Shown: positions 1 to 9,796, numbered from the stretch's first letter. The stretch: 64,000 bases of DNA from Pseudomonadota bacterium (GCA_021810635.1 JAJZIH010000002.1:62001-126000); one strand, 5' to 3'. The notes: a model not told the origin generated them from the sequence alone. Made by a program: numbers and translations.

Positions 1-443
1 TCCGCAATCCGGCCGATCGGGATCACTGTCTGCAGTACATCGTGGCCAGCGCCCTCTTGAGAGGCCGTTTGGTCGCTCAGGACTATGAGGACGGCCCGGC
101 ATCTGATCCCTGGATCGATAGGCTCCGCTCGAAGATGCGGGTCGTCGAAAACCCGGATTTCACCCTCCGGTACTATGATCCGGAGAAGCGCTACATTGGA
201 AATGCCCTCCAGATCCACTTTCGCGAGGGACCCCCCAGCGCCCGAGTGGTGGTCGAAGTCCCGCTCGGGCATCGCGAACGGCGGGAGGAGGCCGGCCCGC
301 GGCTATCCCGCAAGTTCCGGGAGGGCTTGGCGCGGCTGGCACCCGAACGGGCACAACCAATCGCAGCTTTCTTGGATGGTCCTTGGCAGGAACAGGCCGG
401 TCGGCCGATCTCCGACCTCATGGATCTGCTGGCGACCGGTTGA
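1..443 (+). CDS. prpD: 2-methylcitrate dehydratase PrpD, C-terminal part (5' end cut by window)
   Basis: The frame is already open at base 3 and runs to a stop at 443, giving the last 146 residues of a protein that starts outside the window. The segment reads NPADRDHCLQYIVA, then a DP-IDRLRSKM stretch, RYYDPEKRYIGNAL and a C-terminal helix ending PISDLMDLLATG, all characteristic of the PrpD/MmgE family. PrpD dehydrates 2-methylcitrate to 2-methyl-cis-aconitate in the cytosolic methylcitrate cycle, which oxidises propionyl-CoA. The prpB and prpC partners would lie upstream, outside the window. The next gene starts 48 bases downstream on the same strand, so co-transcription is possible. The family call is firm; which PrpD paralogue this is cannot be settled from the fragment. 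Confidence 0.85.
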   Translation, partial: RNPADRDHCLQYIVASALLRGRLVAQDYEDGPASDPWIDRLRSKMRVVENPDFTLRYYDPEKRYIGNALQIHFREGPPSARVVVEVPLGHRERREEAGPRLSRKFREGLARLAPERAQPIAAFLDGPWQEQAGRPISDLMDLLATG

Positions 444-491
444 AACGGGAGTGGTTCGGAGAGGGGTGCCGGTGCCGCCTCGGTTCTCAGC

Positions 492-1676
492 GTGAAACTG
501 GACCCCGTTCCCCTGCCTCCCGACCTTGACCGGAACCTGGACCGGGTATCCCGCGGGATCCTGCTCTGGGATCCCCCCCTGTGTCGCTTTCTTCGCGAAC
601 AGTGTCTGGGCCATGCCCAGGGCCAGAGTCTTTTGAAGCACCGGGGCCGGCTCTACCTGTGTGTGACCAAACCGGAGGACATCGCCGAACTCCGGCATCC
701 CTCGACCGATGTCCTCGACTTATGGCCAGAAGCGTCCGTCAAGATGGCGGACATTGCCGGTCTTCGTGCGGGCAGGGCCGGAGTACAACCCGATAATTCC
801 CGGATCCCAGCTGCGGATTCCCTGCGGCTCCTTTGGCGGGAACAGTGCAGGAAACGCTGGCGTGCAGGGGTATTTCTTTCCCTTTCGCGCGAAGCCCGGG
901 AGATGGCCGATTTGCTGCTTGAGGATTTGGGGCTTATGCCGGACCCCTTTGCAGAGGACCGAAAGGTGGCCGAAGAAATCCTCGCACGGGCCCGGCAACG
1001 GGCATTTCAGGACGCCTCCAACCGCATGCAGGAGAATGGGCAGATGCGGGAACCCAAATGGCTCTGGGTCCTGCCAAGACGGGTGCCCGACAGACCGGCC
1101 GACGCAACCCTGGAGTCGATCCCATCGGCTGATGAGTTCAGGACCCGCGAACGGTTTTGGCTCAGCCAGGCAGGGGTGGAGCTGGAACTCGCCATCCTGG
1201 CGGCCCTGCTCGTTTTCGCCGAATACATGGATTCCATGACTCGTGGTCCTCCTGGCGGGCAGACCCTGGCCCCCGAATGGATCCGGTATGCACTTGAAGA
1301 ATCGTGGCGACTTTTGCCCCCCCGTTGGATCCAGGGTAGGGTCACGCGCCATGAATGCCGTCTCGGCACCGAGCGGATTCCAGCGGGCGTGGTACTCTTT
1401 TTTTGCCCCCATCTCCTCAACGGGGCAATGGATTTTGAGCATTTCGAACTCGCATCCAATCATACAGAGGTGCCCCTGCCCCGGTGTTCCGAAGGAGTCT
1501 GGGGGGAGACGATGGAGTTGCTTGGCCTGCGTACCTTGCGCGGGATCAGCGTTTTGTTCGAGGAGATCTTCGCCCATCGCCGGCTCGGGCCGGTTCCCGG
1601 ACAGGAGGACTGGCAGCTCTGGGAACGCCGGGATTCCCGTGCCTTGATCCGCGAGCTGCCTTTTCATGTGACCTGA
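492..1676 (+). CDS. Cytochrome P450-like protein lacking the heme-ligand cysteine
   Basis: This 394-residue protein has a GTG start and no clear ribosome site. It follows the P450 fold in order: an N-terminal GRLYLCVTKPEDIAEL beta-1/helix-B segment (about 53-67), a C-helix LLWREQCRKRWR (113-124), an I-helix-like AILAALLVFAEY (234-245), an ExxR motif (E270-S-W-R273) followed by LLPPRWIQGR, and IPAGVVLFFCPHLL (296-309). In functional P450s the next loop holds FGxGxRxCxG. Here the aligned stretch is PLPRCSEGVWGETMELLGLR, which puts Val336 where the thiolate cysteine belongs; the only nearby Cys is 332. The I-helix acid-alcohol pair is also absent. Heme-thiolate chemistry is therefore unlikely, and a pseudoenzyme or binding protein is inferred. 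The function is unknown. Confidence 0.65.
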   Translation: MKLDPVPLPPDLDRNLDRVSRGILLWDPPLCRFLREQCLGHAQGQSLLKHRGRLYLCVTKPEDIAELRHPSTDVLDLWPEASVKMADIAGLRAGRAGVQPDNSRIPAADSLRLLWREQCRKRWRAGVFLSLSREAREMADLLLEDLGLMPDPFAEDRKVAEEILARARQRAFQDASNRMQENGQMREPKWLWVLPRRVPDRPADATLESIPSADEFRTRERFWLSQAGVELELAILAALLVFAEYMDSMTRGPPGGQTLAPEWIRYALEESWRLLPPRWIQGRVTRHECRLGTERIPAGVVLFFCPHLLNGAMDFEHFELASNHTEVPLPRCSEGVWGETMELLGLRTLRGISVLFEEIFAHRRLGPVPGQEDWQLWERRDSRALIRELPFHVT

Positions 1677-1743
1677 TTTGGCCGACCCCGGAATTCCGCC
1701 TTTCTCCGGTACAATACAAGGCTTAGACGGAGCACGATTCCTC

Positions 1744-1795
1744 CAACGGCAAAAGGGTTGCCCCAGATTTCCGGGGTTTTTTAAGGGGGCCGTTG
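1744..1795 (+). promoter_or_regulatory. Leader hairpin / possible weak terminator before the DUF3617 gene
   Basis: A 7-bp perfect inverted repeat, CAACGGC (1744-1750) and GCCGTTG (1789-1795), encloses an inner CCCC...GGGG pair (1761-1764 and 1773-1776) that is followed by six T residues (1777-1782). The inner stem with its T run resembles a weak intrinsic terminator for the upstream P450-like gene. The outer arms could instead form a structured leader. A TACAAT (1710-1715) lies just upstream and could be a -10 element for the next gene, but I see no good -35. Confidence 0.35.
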
Positions 1796-1858
1796 AGAGA
1801 GCCGTCTGAAAAGCCGTGGGGCCATTCCATCGGACAAGATACAAGAGGAGACCATCAG

Positions 1859-2326
1859 ATGACGCATCCGAATAAAACCAGTCGGCTGGGGTGCATGAGC
1901 CGGACCGGAGGCTTGCTTCTGTTTCTATTGATGGTAGGACCGGTTTGCGCCGCACCCGCCAGTCCCTACTTCGTGCCCGGACGGTGGCGCATGCATGTCG
2001 TGACCTTGGGGATCGGTTCGACCGCGAGACAGGAAACCCAAACCACGTGTCTTGCGCGGCAGCCAAAGTCCCTGCCACCTGCGGGGTACAAGAAGTCCAT
2101 GTGTCGCGTGACGCACCATCGGATGGTTGGTAACACCCTGACCTGGGCAATGGAGTGCCGTTCCGCGAATATGGATCTGGTCAGCCATGGGCGGGTGATT
2201 TACCAGAAAACCCGGTTACAGGAATCGGTGTGGACCCGGATGAAGACACCCCTCCAGATGAGTTACCGGATTCACGTGACGGGCATCCGGATCGGGCCCT
2301 GTACCGGTGGCCACGCGCATCCTTGA
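1859..2326 (+). CDS. DUF3617-family periplasmic protein
   Basis: The start at 1859 was chosen because AAGAGGAG lies eight bases upstream. The 155-residue product has a hydrophobic export signal (TGGLLLFLLMVGPVCAAPA, about residues 14-32) and then a small domain beginning GRWRMHVVTLG. It has spaced cysteines (TTCLARQ, SMCRVTH, MECRSAN, GPCTGG) and ends in a His-rich tail. That layout, a GxW start, cysteine-bearing strands and a final segment reporting a 'G...Y...T' stretch, fits DUF3617, a family of small exported proteins of unknown role. It lies between the P450-like gene and an outer-membrane protein gene on the same strand. No catalytic motif is visible, so I do not propose a function. Confidence 0.55.
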   Translation: MTHPNKTSRLGCMSRTGGLLLFLLMVGPVCAAPASPYFVPGRWRMHVVTLGIGSTARQETQTTCLARQPKSLPPAGYKKSMCRVTHHRMVGNTLTWAMECRSANMDLVSHGRVIYQKTRLQESVWTRMKTPLQMSYRIHVTGIRIGPCTGGHAHP

Positions 2327-2465
2327 ATCTTGACCCCCGGGGGGGTGGCAAACTCTCAGTCGCAGGACTGAACCCAGGGCCGGAATTGCCAGAGTCCCTG
2401 GACGGAGGCCGCGCCCCGGCCGAATCCACCGGTCAGACCCATTGAAGAGGAGGTAAAGTCCGATT

Positions 2466-4211
2466 TTGACCGGGATGCGAAACAAAGCTCAGAGCAGGGG
2501 CAGGCAAGGAGTCGGCGTTTTCTGCTGGTGGCTGGTTTGGACCCTGTTGATGCCGGTTGCCCATGCCTACTCCTTGCCGGGGTTTCATGTGCGAGAGCCT
2601 GCCAGTTGCCTCGTGTTGCTGCCGACAGGGCTTTCGCCCGTTGCCGGTCCCTGGTATGCCGCCGACCAGTGGGCCTGGTTTGCGCGGCATCATTACCGGG
2701 TGGGCCGGATCCGGATCCGGGTGGTCAATGTTTTCGACATCTCACGTCCCGGCGAAGACACCTGGTATGCGAGGCTTGCCAACTTCATCCATATCAAAAC
2801 GCGTCCGGCTGTGGTCCGTGCCGAACTGCTCTTCAAGACAGGAGGGCCCGTGAAGGCCCGTACCCTCTATGAAACGGAACGCAACCTCCTTGCGCTTCCA
2901 TTCGTACGCATCGTGATCGTTGTGCCGGATGGCTGTCACGGACGCGTGGTCAACGTGCGGGTCATCGAGAAAGATGCCTGGACACTCAAAGCGAACGTTC
3001 AGTTCACCCACGTTGGGGGACAAAGCGAGTTCCACTACAACATCAAGGATACAGACTTTCTCGGACTCGGCAAGATACTTGCGGTGGGTTGGGAGAAAAC
3101 CTTCGAACAGACTGGGACTCTCTTTACCTATGAGGATCCGGCCATTCTGGGGAGCCACTGGACCGGGCTTGCCCAATACGATCATTACTCGGATGGCTTT
3201 CTCAAGGAGCTGACGGTCGGCCGGCCCTTCTACCGGGACCGTGATCCGTGGGCGTTGACTTTTACCGGAACCTCCCAACAGGAAAACCTCGACTTCTTCG
3301 AAAACGATACCCTGGCCGAGAGTGTACCCACCCGGATCGATGATTTCGCCGTCGACTACGGACATCTGATTGCTTTCTCACACGATACGGGGGAGCGCTT
3401 CTTCGTCGGTTGGAGCCGACAGTCGGAACAGTATGGTCCTCCCACCCTGACACCCGGATATGAGGCACTTCCCCTGGTGTTCGCTGACCGCACGGAAAAC
3501 GGACCGACCGTGGGTTGGCAACTCTTCCAGGACCGGTACCGGAGCTTTGAGAATATCCGGCTCATCGATCGTGTCGAAGACTACAACCTGGGATGGACCA
3601 TCAATGCCAACTGGTCTTATGACCCTGCCTGGCTGGGCAGTCTCGGATCGTCCTCGACCTTGAATCTCTCGGTCAATACGGGAACGAGGATTTTTGGTCA
3701 TGATCTGTTTCTAGCCGCTGCCAGCTGGAGGGCCCGTCGTCAGGAGAAGGCTTGGCAGAATGAAATTGGCGAGATTGGAGGGACCTACTACAACCAGATG
3801 CTCCCGGATCAAACCTTGGTTTTCCATGGGGACTACGAGTTCGAGGTCAACCCGGACCCGGACAATCTGCTCTACATCGGCGGGATCCAGGGCCTGCGCG
3901 GGTATCCCAATTTTTTTCGGCTGGGGTCACGGCTCTGGTCGGGCACAATCGAGGATCGGATCGTGACCCCGATCGAGTTTCTGCACACGTTCGTCCTGGG
4001 GTTCGTGGTCTACGCCGACTGGGCCCGGATCGACGAACTCTCGCCATCCCGCTGGAGCCGGACCTACCAGGATGTCGGAGCGGGAATCCGGATCGGAGAC
4101 CTCCGCAGTGCCTATGGCCAGGTTTACTATCTGACGCTTGCTTTTCCGACCGTGCATGCTCCCGGAGTCCCCGTGAGTTCGATTGTCATCGGCGACATCG
4201 TCAATTTTTGA
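2466..4211 (+). CDS. Omp85/BamA-like outer-membrane beta-barrel protein with POTRA domain
   Basis: A TTG start at 2466 sits 12 bases after AGGAGG (2448-2453); an ATG at 2475 is the alternative. After a signal peptide (VFCWWLVWTLLMPVAHA) there is a POTRA-like segment in which a long helix TLYETERNLLALPFVR (about residues 137-152) precedes a VVNVRVIEKDAW strand. The rest is strand-rich barrel. It contains the loop-6 signature GLRGY (about 476-480) that defines Omp85/TpsB proteins, and it ends in aromatic Phe as outer-membrane barrels do. At 581 residues with probably one or two POTRA domains it is too short to be BamA. A specialised surface-antigen, TamA-like or other assembly/secretion barrel is more likely. 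No cargo gene is recognisable next to it. Confidence 0.75.
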   Translation: MTGMRNKAQSRGRQGVGVFCWWLVWTLLMPVAHAYSLPGFHVREPASCLVLLPTGLSPVAGPWYAADQWAWFARHHYRVGRIRIRVVNVFDISRPGEDTWYARLANFIHIKTRPAVVRAELLFKTGGPVKARTLYETERNLLALPFVRIVIVVPDGCHGRVVNVRVIEKDAWTLKANVQFTHVGGQSEFHYNIKDTDFLGLGKILAVGWEKTFEQTGTLFTYEDPAILGSHWTGLAQYDHYSDGFLKELTVGRPFYRDRDPWALTFTGTSQQENLDFFENDTLAESVPTRIDDFAVDYGHLIAFSHDTGERFFVGWSRQSEQYGPPTLTPGYEALPLVFADRTENGPTVGWQLFQDRYRSFENIRLIDRVEDYNLGWTINANWSYDPAWLGSLGSSSTLNLSVNTGTRIFGHDLFLAAASWRARRQEKAWQNEIGEIGGTYYNQMLPDQTLVFHGDYEFEVNPDPDNLLYIGGIQGLRGYPNFFRLGSRLWSGTIEDRIVTPIEFLHTFVLGFVVYADWARIDELSPSRWSRTYQDVGAGIRIGDLRSAYGQVYYLTLAFPTVHAPGVPVSSIVIGDIVNF

Positions 4212-4266
4212 GTGGAGCGGAGCGGGCAGAGAGGGAGGGTGTGTGCAGAGGAGTTCAGGAGGAAGG

Positions 4267-4675
4267 ATGACCATGAAACCTTCCATTTTAAACGATCGGA
4301 TGAGGGGGCCCGATTCTCGTGGGCGACAAGAACGCCGCTCCGGGTGAGGCTTATAAAGATTCATGCTGTCCGAAATGCTCTGCGGGTCGAGGCCCCCGAT
4401 GCGTGGAATGCTGGGGAAGGATCGGGATTCCCTCATGGCGGCCTTCGAGTACGAGGAACCCGACTCGGGTGTCCAAGGAAAGGATCCGGCAGGCCGGCCT
4501 GCGCTACCGTTGCAACGGGATTCACTCGGGCTTGTTCGAGCAGGGCTCGTCGGATTATCCGGAAAGGTCCCGTTTTCTGGCCAGCCTCTGGATGAATTCG
4601 ATCAGCCTCAACCCGGACACGCGGGTCACCACCACGTTGCGCGTGCTCCATTTCGAGAAGAGACGTGAGGTCTGA
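4267..4675 (+). pseudogene. Possible frameshifted gene between the Omp85-like gene and rsmG
   Basis: The 453-bp gap 4212-4664 has no intact gene that I recognise. AGGAGG (4257-4262) precedes ATG at 4267 and 4273, but that frame stops after about 26 codons (ending RGRQERRSG). Two other frames then look protein-like in turn. One around 4400-4480 reads MAAFEYEEPDSG. A different frame from about 4485 to 4675 has high G+C third positions and reads LRYRCNGIHSGLFEQ, then RFLASLWMNSISL. This pattern suggests one gene broken by two frameshifts, perhaps a small PilZ-like protein, but the family cannot be established. It could equally be non-coding sequence. Confidence 0.22.
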
Positions 4676-5333
4676 TCACGCTGGCGAACCGGACTCCACA
4701 GTTCCGGGGATCGGGGGAAAGCCGTTCGGGCAGCAGCTTGCATTTCATTCGGAGGAAATTCCACGAGGGACCAGGATCCGTCTGGAATCGTTTGTCGCCC
4801 TGCTTTCGGAATGGAACCGGAGCTACAACCTGGTGGGTGCCCGGGAGTGGCCCCGCCTCTGGCCGCGTCACGTCTATGACAGCCTTGCCCTCTGGCCGCT
4901 CATCGAAGGGCGTGAGGTGGTCGACATCGGAAGTGGCGCCGGCTTCCCGGGCCTGGTGCTCGCCCTGGCCGATCGCGATCGCTCTTATTGCCTGATCGAA
5001 TCCAACCGAAAAAAAGCCCTTTTCCTGAACCACGCCAAACGTCAGCTCGGCATCGACAATCTCGAAATCAGAAACCTGCGCGCGGAACGGCTGTCCCGGA
5101 AACCCCGCGACGGTCCTGCCACGCTCATGAGCCGGGCCATCGGTCCGCTCCCGTATTTTCTGGAGGTCACGGCATCCTGGTGCGACCGGGGGGATCAGTG
5201 GCTGGCGATGAAAGGTGAGTGGCCCCCTTCTGAAGGACTCACGCCGGGTGCACCATGGCATGTGGCGGCCGTCTGGCAGGTTTGGATTGATGGCTGCAAT
5301 ACCGGGCGACATGTCCTCGATCTCCGCCTCTGA
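4665..5333 (+). CDS. rsmG: 16S rRNA (guanine-527 N7)-methyltransferase RsmG (GidB)
   Basis: The 222-residue protein has the RsmG core. [20 protein letters not shown] is the conserved N-terminal helix, followed by RHVYDSLAL and the SAM-binding loop [17 protein letters not shown] (about 84-100). [13 protein letters not shown] carries the acidic residue that contacts the SAM ribose, and a motif around MSRAIGP follows. The enzyme methylates G527 of 16S rRNA in the decoding centre and its loss gives low-level streptomycin resistance. Its place just before parA-parB and the ATP synthase genes matches the usual origin-proximal order, except that mnmG is not directly upstream here. The GTG start at 4665 is the longest plausible one and its ribosome site is weak. 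Confidence 0.93.
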   Translation: MRSDHAGEPDSTVPGIGGKPFGQQLAFHSEEIPRGTRIRLESFVALLSEWNRSYNLVGAREWPRLWPRHVYDSLALWPLIEGREVVDIGSGAGFPGLVLALADRDRSYCLIESNRKKALFLNHAKRQLGIDNLEIRNLRAERLSRKPRDGPATLMSRAIGPLPYFLEVTASWCDRGDQWLAMKGEWPPSEGLTPGAPWHVAAVWQVWIDGCNTGRHVLDLRL

Positions 5334-5437
5334 GCCCTGATTGCCCGGGCGGGTCTCTGTCCGTTCCAGTGGTTTGTCGCTCCATGTTACAGTGGGCCGG
5401 ATTGCGCACAGACCTTATTGGGGGATCGGACCGGACC

Positions 5438-6253
5438 ATGAGTCGGGTATTGGCCATTGCCAATCAAAAAGGCGGGGTTGGCAAGACCACGACCGCGATC
5501 AATCTGGCTGCTGCCCTCTCGGCCTATCGACGCCGAGTTCTTTTGGTCGACCTGGATCCCCAGGCGAATGCCACAACCGGTCTCGGGATCGACAAACGAC
5601 GTTTGCGCGCGGGCTCCGATGGGGTGCTCGGTGGAAGGACGAAACTGTCCGAGGCCTTGGTGGACGTTCCGGTACCGCCCAACCGTTTCCAGTTGTTGCC
5701 GGCCCATGCCGACCTGACGGCAACCGAAGTTTCCCTGACCCGTTCGGGCTCCGGTGAGAATCGTCTGAAACACCTGCTTCAGGGTGAAGACCCGTTCGAT
5801 GACATCCTGATCGACTGCCCGCCCGCGCTCAGCATCCTGACGGTCAACGCGCTGGTTGCATCAACTGGAGTGCTCATTCCGATCCAGTGCGAGTATTACG
5901 CGCTGGAAGGCTTGTCTTCCCTTCTCGAAACCATTCGCGGCGTGCAGCGGTCCCTCAACCCAAATCTCAGGATCGAAGGACTCCTGCGGACCATGTTCGA
6001 TGCCCGGAGCAGCCTCCACCACGAGGTCTCCTCGCAGCTGATCGTCCACTTCGGTAACGAAGTGTACCGGACGGTCATCCCGCGTAATGTCCGTCTCGCG
6101 GAAGCGCCCAGCCATGGTGTGCCCATCCAGGTCTATGATCCGGCTTCCCGTGGCGCGATGGCGTATCTGGCCCTCGCCAGCGAACAGTTGGAGCGGTTCC
6201 CCGCGACCGGTCAGGGCGCTGATAGAATGGCCGGTACCGAGCGCGAGAGGTAG
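5438..6253 (+). CDS. parA: Chromosome-partitioning ATPase ParA (Soj)
   Basis: I start the protein at ATG 5438, giving [20 protein letters not shown] at the very N terminus, as is usual for short chromosomal ParA. The in-frame extension upstream to 5369 is not needed. The deviant Walker A box KGGVGKTT lies at about residues 11-18. [13 protein letters not shown] is the A' motif and [11 protein letters not shown] is Walker B. At 271 residues and without an N-terminal HTH it is the chromosomal (Soj-like) type, not the plasmid type. ParA binds DNA non-specifically as an ATP dimer and moves ParB-parS complexes. parB follows after four bases, and rsmG precedes it by about 100 bases. Confidence 0.95.
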   Translation: MSRVLAIANQKGGVGKTTTAINLAAALSAYRRRVLLVDLDPQANATTGLGIDKRRLRAGSDGVLGGRTKLSEALVDVPVPPNRFQLLPAHADLTATEVSLTRSGSGENRLKHLLQGEDPFDDILIDCPPALSILTVNALVASTGVLIPIQCEYYALEGLSSLLETIRGVQRSLNPNLRIEGLLRTMFDARSSLHHEVSSQLIVHFGNEVYRTVIPRNVRLAEAPSHGVPIQVYDPASRGAMAYLALASEQLERFPATGQGADRMAGTERER

Positions 6254-6257
6254 ACCC

Positions 6258-7151
6258 ATGTCGATGAAGCGCCGACCCCTGAACCGATCCTTATCGGCGA
6301 TCCTCGGACAGGAGGAAGAGTCCTCCCCCGCGCCAGAAGCTTTGGAATCGCTTCCGGTCGAATATCTCGCGCCGGGTCGCTATCAGCCCCGTCGCGACAT
6401 CCCCCGTGAGCAGTTGCTTGAGCTGGCTCAGTCCATCCGCACCCAAGGGATCTTGCAGCCGATCCTCGTGAGGCGGCTGGCCGAACCTAACCGTTACGAG
6501 ATCATTGCCGGTGAAAGACGCTGGCGCGCGGCACAGATTGCCGGCCAGCTCGAGGTGCCCGTGATCGTCCGGACGCTGGATGATGCCGCGGCCCTTCAGG
6601 TGGCCCTGATCGAGAATCTGCAGCGGACCGATCTCCTTCCCCTAGAGGAGGCCCTTGCGCTGAAACAACTCGTGACCGAGTTCCACATGACCCATGAACA
6701 GGTGGCGGAGACGGTTGGTCGCTCGCGTGCGGGAGTCACTAATCTTCTGCGGCTCCTCGACCTGCGTCCGGTTGCCCGCGAACTCCTACAATCGGGGCGT
6801 CTCGAGATGGGCCATGCCCGGGCATTGCTGTCGGTTACGGGCTCAGCGCAGGACGAGGCTGCGCGCTTCATCGTCGAACATGCGCTCAATGTACGGCAGA
6901 CGGAGCGCTATCTGAAGCGCATCCGGGGGCCACGGGAAGCGACTGGAGCGGGACCGGGTGCGGCAGGGAAAAAGCCCCGGGACGCCGACCGCCTGCGGCT
7001 TGAGCGAGAACTTTCAGAGCATCTCGGGCGGCGGGTCGAAGTCGAGACATCCGGGGTGCAGGGGAAAAACGGCCGGATGCTCATCCATTTCAGGGGACTG
7101 GATGATTTCGAGTCCTTGTTGGCGCGGCTGGGTTACCGCCGCGGGACTTGA
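6258..7151 (+). CDS. parB: Chromosome-partitioning protein ParB (Spo0J), CTPase clamp
   Basis: ATG 6258 follows GAGAGG by seven bases and yields a 297-residue protein starting MSMKRRPLNRSLSAIL. Ordered features are the YQPRRDIPREQLLELAQSI segment, the CTP-binding box GERRWRAA, the IENLQRTDLLPLEEA helix, the helix-turn-helix EQVAETVGRSRAGVTNLL that reads parS, and a C-terminal dimerisation region (FRGLDDFESLLARLGY). It loads on parS and is moved by ParA. It is probably translated with parA from one mRNA. I looked for a perfect 16-bp parS palindrome in the window and saw none. Confidence 0.95.
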   Translation: MSMKRRPLNRSLSAILGQEEESSPAPEALESLPVEYLAPGRYQPRRDIPREQLLELAQSIRTQGILQPILVRRLAEPNRYEIIAGERRWRAAQIAGQLEVPVIVRTLDDAAALQVALIENLQRTDLLPLEEALALKQLVTEFHMTHEQVAETVGRSRAGVTNLLRLLDLRPVARELLQSGRLEMGHARALLSVTGSAQDEAARFIVEHALNVRQTERYLKRIRGPREATGAGPGAAGKKPRDADRLRLERELSEHLGRRVEVETSGVQGKNGRMLIHFRGLDDFESLLARLGYRRGT

Positions 7152-7177
7152 TCGGATTGGGCTCCATACCCTAAAAT
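7148..7177 (+). promoter_or_regulatory. Candidate sigma-70 promoter of the ATP synthase operon
   Basis: TTGATC (7148-7153) and TAAAAT (7172-7177) are separated by 18 bases and lie in the only sizeable gap (82 bases) between parB and atpI. The -10 matches consensus at five of six positions and the -35 at four of six. The likely transcript start is near 7185, leaving a leader of about 50 bases with GGAGGG before the GTG of atpI. Confidence 0.5.
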
Positions 7178-7232
7178 ACGCCAATAATTGTGCTTTCCCA
7201 AACCCTGAAAGGGGGAAAAGGGAGGGCGTCCT

Positions 7233-7637
7233 GTGACTCGGGTAGGGGGGGGCATGCGGTCTTGGCTTGTCGGCCGGGCAGGCTTCACCGGGCTCCTTGT
7301 GATCGAAACGGTTCTGAGTCTTGCTGTAGGCTTAGCCGCCGCGGCACTCTCGGGGATCCATACCGGAGTGGGTTGGGCCGCAGGGGGCATTGTGCAGGTG
7401 ATCGGGAATGCCGTGCTCGGGGTTATTTTCCTTGGTGGCACACCGGGTCCCGCACACATGACCCGGTGGGTTTTCGGAGAAATCGCAAAATGGTTGGTCA
7501 TGGGCATCCTGGTGATCGGGGCGATCCAGTCGGGCTGGGCGTCAGGAATGGCGTTAGCCGGCGGTTTCTGCCTCGTTCTGGTGGCCCATGTCCTCGGGAT
7601 CAGTGTCCTTCTCATCCGGGTGGGGTCGGTATCGTGA
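7233..7637 (+). CDS. atpI: ATP synthase subunit I (AtpI)
   Basis: A GTG start with GGGAGGG upstream gives a 134-residue, very hydrophobic protein with about four membrane segments (for example LLVIETVLSLAVGLAAAAL and WLVMGILVIGAIQSGW). It is the first gene of the ATP synthase operon. AtpI is poorly conserved. In other bacteria it assists assembly of the c-ring and is not part of the finished enzyme. The assignment rests on position, size and the GFTGLL...GAAxGGxxQxxGN-like layout (GWAAGGIVQVIGN), since no catalytic residue defines the family. It is separated by 13 bases from atpB. Confidence 0.8.
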   Translation: MTRVGGGMRSWLVGRAGFTGLLVIETVLSLAVGLAAAALSGIHTGVGWAAGGIVQVIGNAVLGVIFLGGTPGPAHMTRWVFGEIAKWLVMGILVIGAIQSGWASGMALAGGFCLVLVAHVLGISVLLIRVGSVS

Positions 7638-7644
7638 GGGGTGA

Positions 7645-8409
<765 letters not shown>

Positions 8410-8429
8410 GAATGTAACACCACTTTTAA

Positions 8430-8735
<306 letters not shown>

Positions 8736-8774
8736 GGGGTGGTTGTCGGCAGGCTCTCCGCGGGAGGAAGACTG

Positions 8775-9248
8775 ATGAACCTTGACCTGACTTTCGTATC
8801 CGAAGTCCTGGCTTTCGCGCTGTTCGTCTGGATTACGATGCGCTATATCTGGCCGCCCCTGAATCAGGCCATGGCCGAACGAGAGAAAAAGATTGCCGAC
8901 GGTCTCGCTGCGGCGGAACGGGCGGTCCGCGACCTCGAATTGGCACAAAATAAGGCCGTCACCATCCTCCGGGAAGCTCACCAGGAGGCTGCAACGATCG
9001 TCGACACGGCCCAACACCGGGCTGTTCAGCTCATTGATCAGGCCCAAAAACGCGCCCAGGAACAGGCGGCGCGGATTCTGGAGCAGGGGCATCAGGAACT
9101 TGAACTTGAAGTGACGCGTGCGCGGGAGCAGCTCAAAACCCAGTTGGGTGTGCTGTCCATTGAAATTGCCCAGAAAATCCTGGAGCAGGAAATCGATCCC
9201 AGCCGGCATGTGGCGCTCCTGAGAACCGCTGCGGAGCGCCTGCAGTGA
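8775..9248 (+). CDS. atpF: F0 ATP synthase subunit b
   Basis: I use ATG 8775, which follows GGGAGGAAG by four bases; the upstream in-frame start at 8739 would add 12 residues before the membrane anchor. The 157-residue protein has one N-terminal membrane helix (VLAFALFVWITMRYIWPPL), then a long charged coiled coil rich in Ala, Glu, Lys and Arg (about residues 35-130), and the C-terminal delta-binding end. Subunit b forms the peripheral stalk with delta. Its stop overlaps the atpH start as GTGA. Confidence 0.92.
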   Translation: MNLDLTFVSEVLAFALFVWITMRYIWPPLNQAMAEREKKIADGLAAAERAVRDLELAQNKAVTILREAHQEAATIVDTAQHRAVQLIDQAQKRAQEQAARILEQGHQELELEVTRAREQLKTQLGVLSIEIAQKILEQEIDPSRHVALLRTAAERLQ

Positions 9249-9796
9249 GCCGGACCACCGCACGGCCTTATGCGCGAGCGGTCTTCGAGACTGCGGTCTC
9301 GGAAGGTCGAGTGGACGAATGGGAGCGTTTGCTGGCTGATCTCGCAGCTGTTCTGGAGCAGCCGGCAATCGGATCGATCTTGTCCCATCCGCGGGCCAGC
9401 CCGGAAGACCGGCTTGAGGTACTGGAGCTTGCTCTGGCCCGGCGGCTGGAACTCCCGGAGCGCAATTTCCTGAAGCTCCTAATTGCCTACAAGCGCTGGA
9501 GGGTGGTCGGCGATATCGCCTCCTTCTTCGCCGAGATGAAACAGCAGGCTGCGTCGGAAACCGAGTGTGAGGTGACCACGGCTTTTGCGGTCGCTGAGGC
9601 GACCCGGACGGAATGGATGGACGGATTGATGAAACGGTTGGGCCGGCGGGTCCATCTGGTTTTCCAGGTTGAGCCTGCACTGATCGGAGGGGCCCAGCTC
9701 CGGATCGGGGACCGCATCTGGGATGGATCGGTCCGCGGGCGGCTCGCTCTTCTTTCCCGGGTTTTGGCCCGCCCAATCGAGTTTTCCAGAGGTTGA
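9245..9796 (+). CDS. atpH: F1 ATP synthase subunit delta
   Basis: The GTG start overlaps the atpF stop, so the two stator genes are translationally coupled. The 183-residue protein begins with the conserved [19 protein letters not shown]-terminal domain, has the central [16 protein letters not shown] and [12 protein letters not shown] segments, and ends with the signature [20 protein letters not shown]. Delta caps the alpha3-beta3 hexamer and joins it to the b subunits of the peripheral stalk. Confidence 0.93.
   Translation: MSRTTARPYARAVFETAVSEGRVDEWERLLADLAAVLEQPAIGSILSHPRASPEDRLEVLELALARRLELPERNFLKLLIAYKRWRVVGDIASFFAEMKQQAASETECEVTTAFAVAEATRTEWMDGLMKRLGRRVHLVFQVEPALIGGAQLRIGDRIWDGSVRGRLALLSRVLARPIEFSRG

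Noticed and set aside
720-2150. 476-codon minus-strand frame opposite the P450-like gene
   Set aside because: The plus-strand frame carries recognisable P450 motifs and the minus product does not. It is treated as a shadow.
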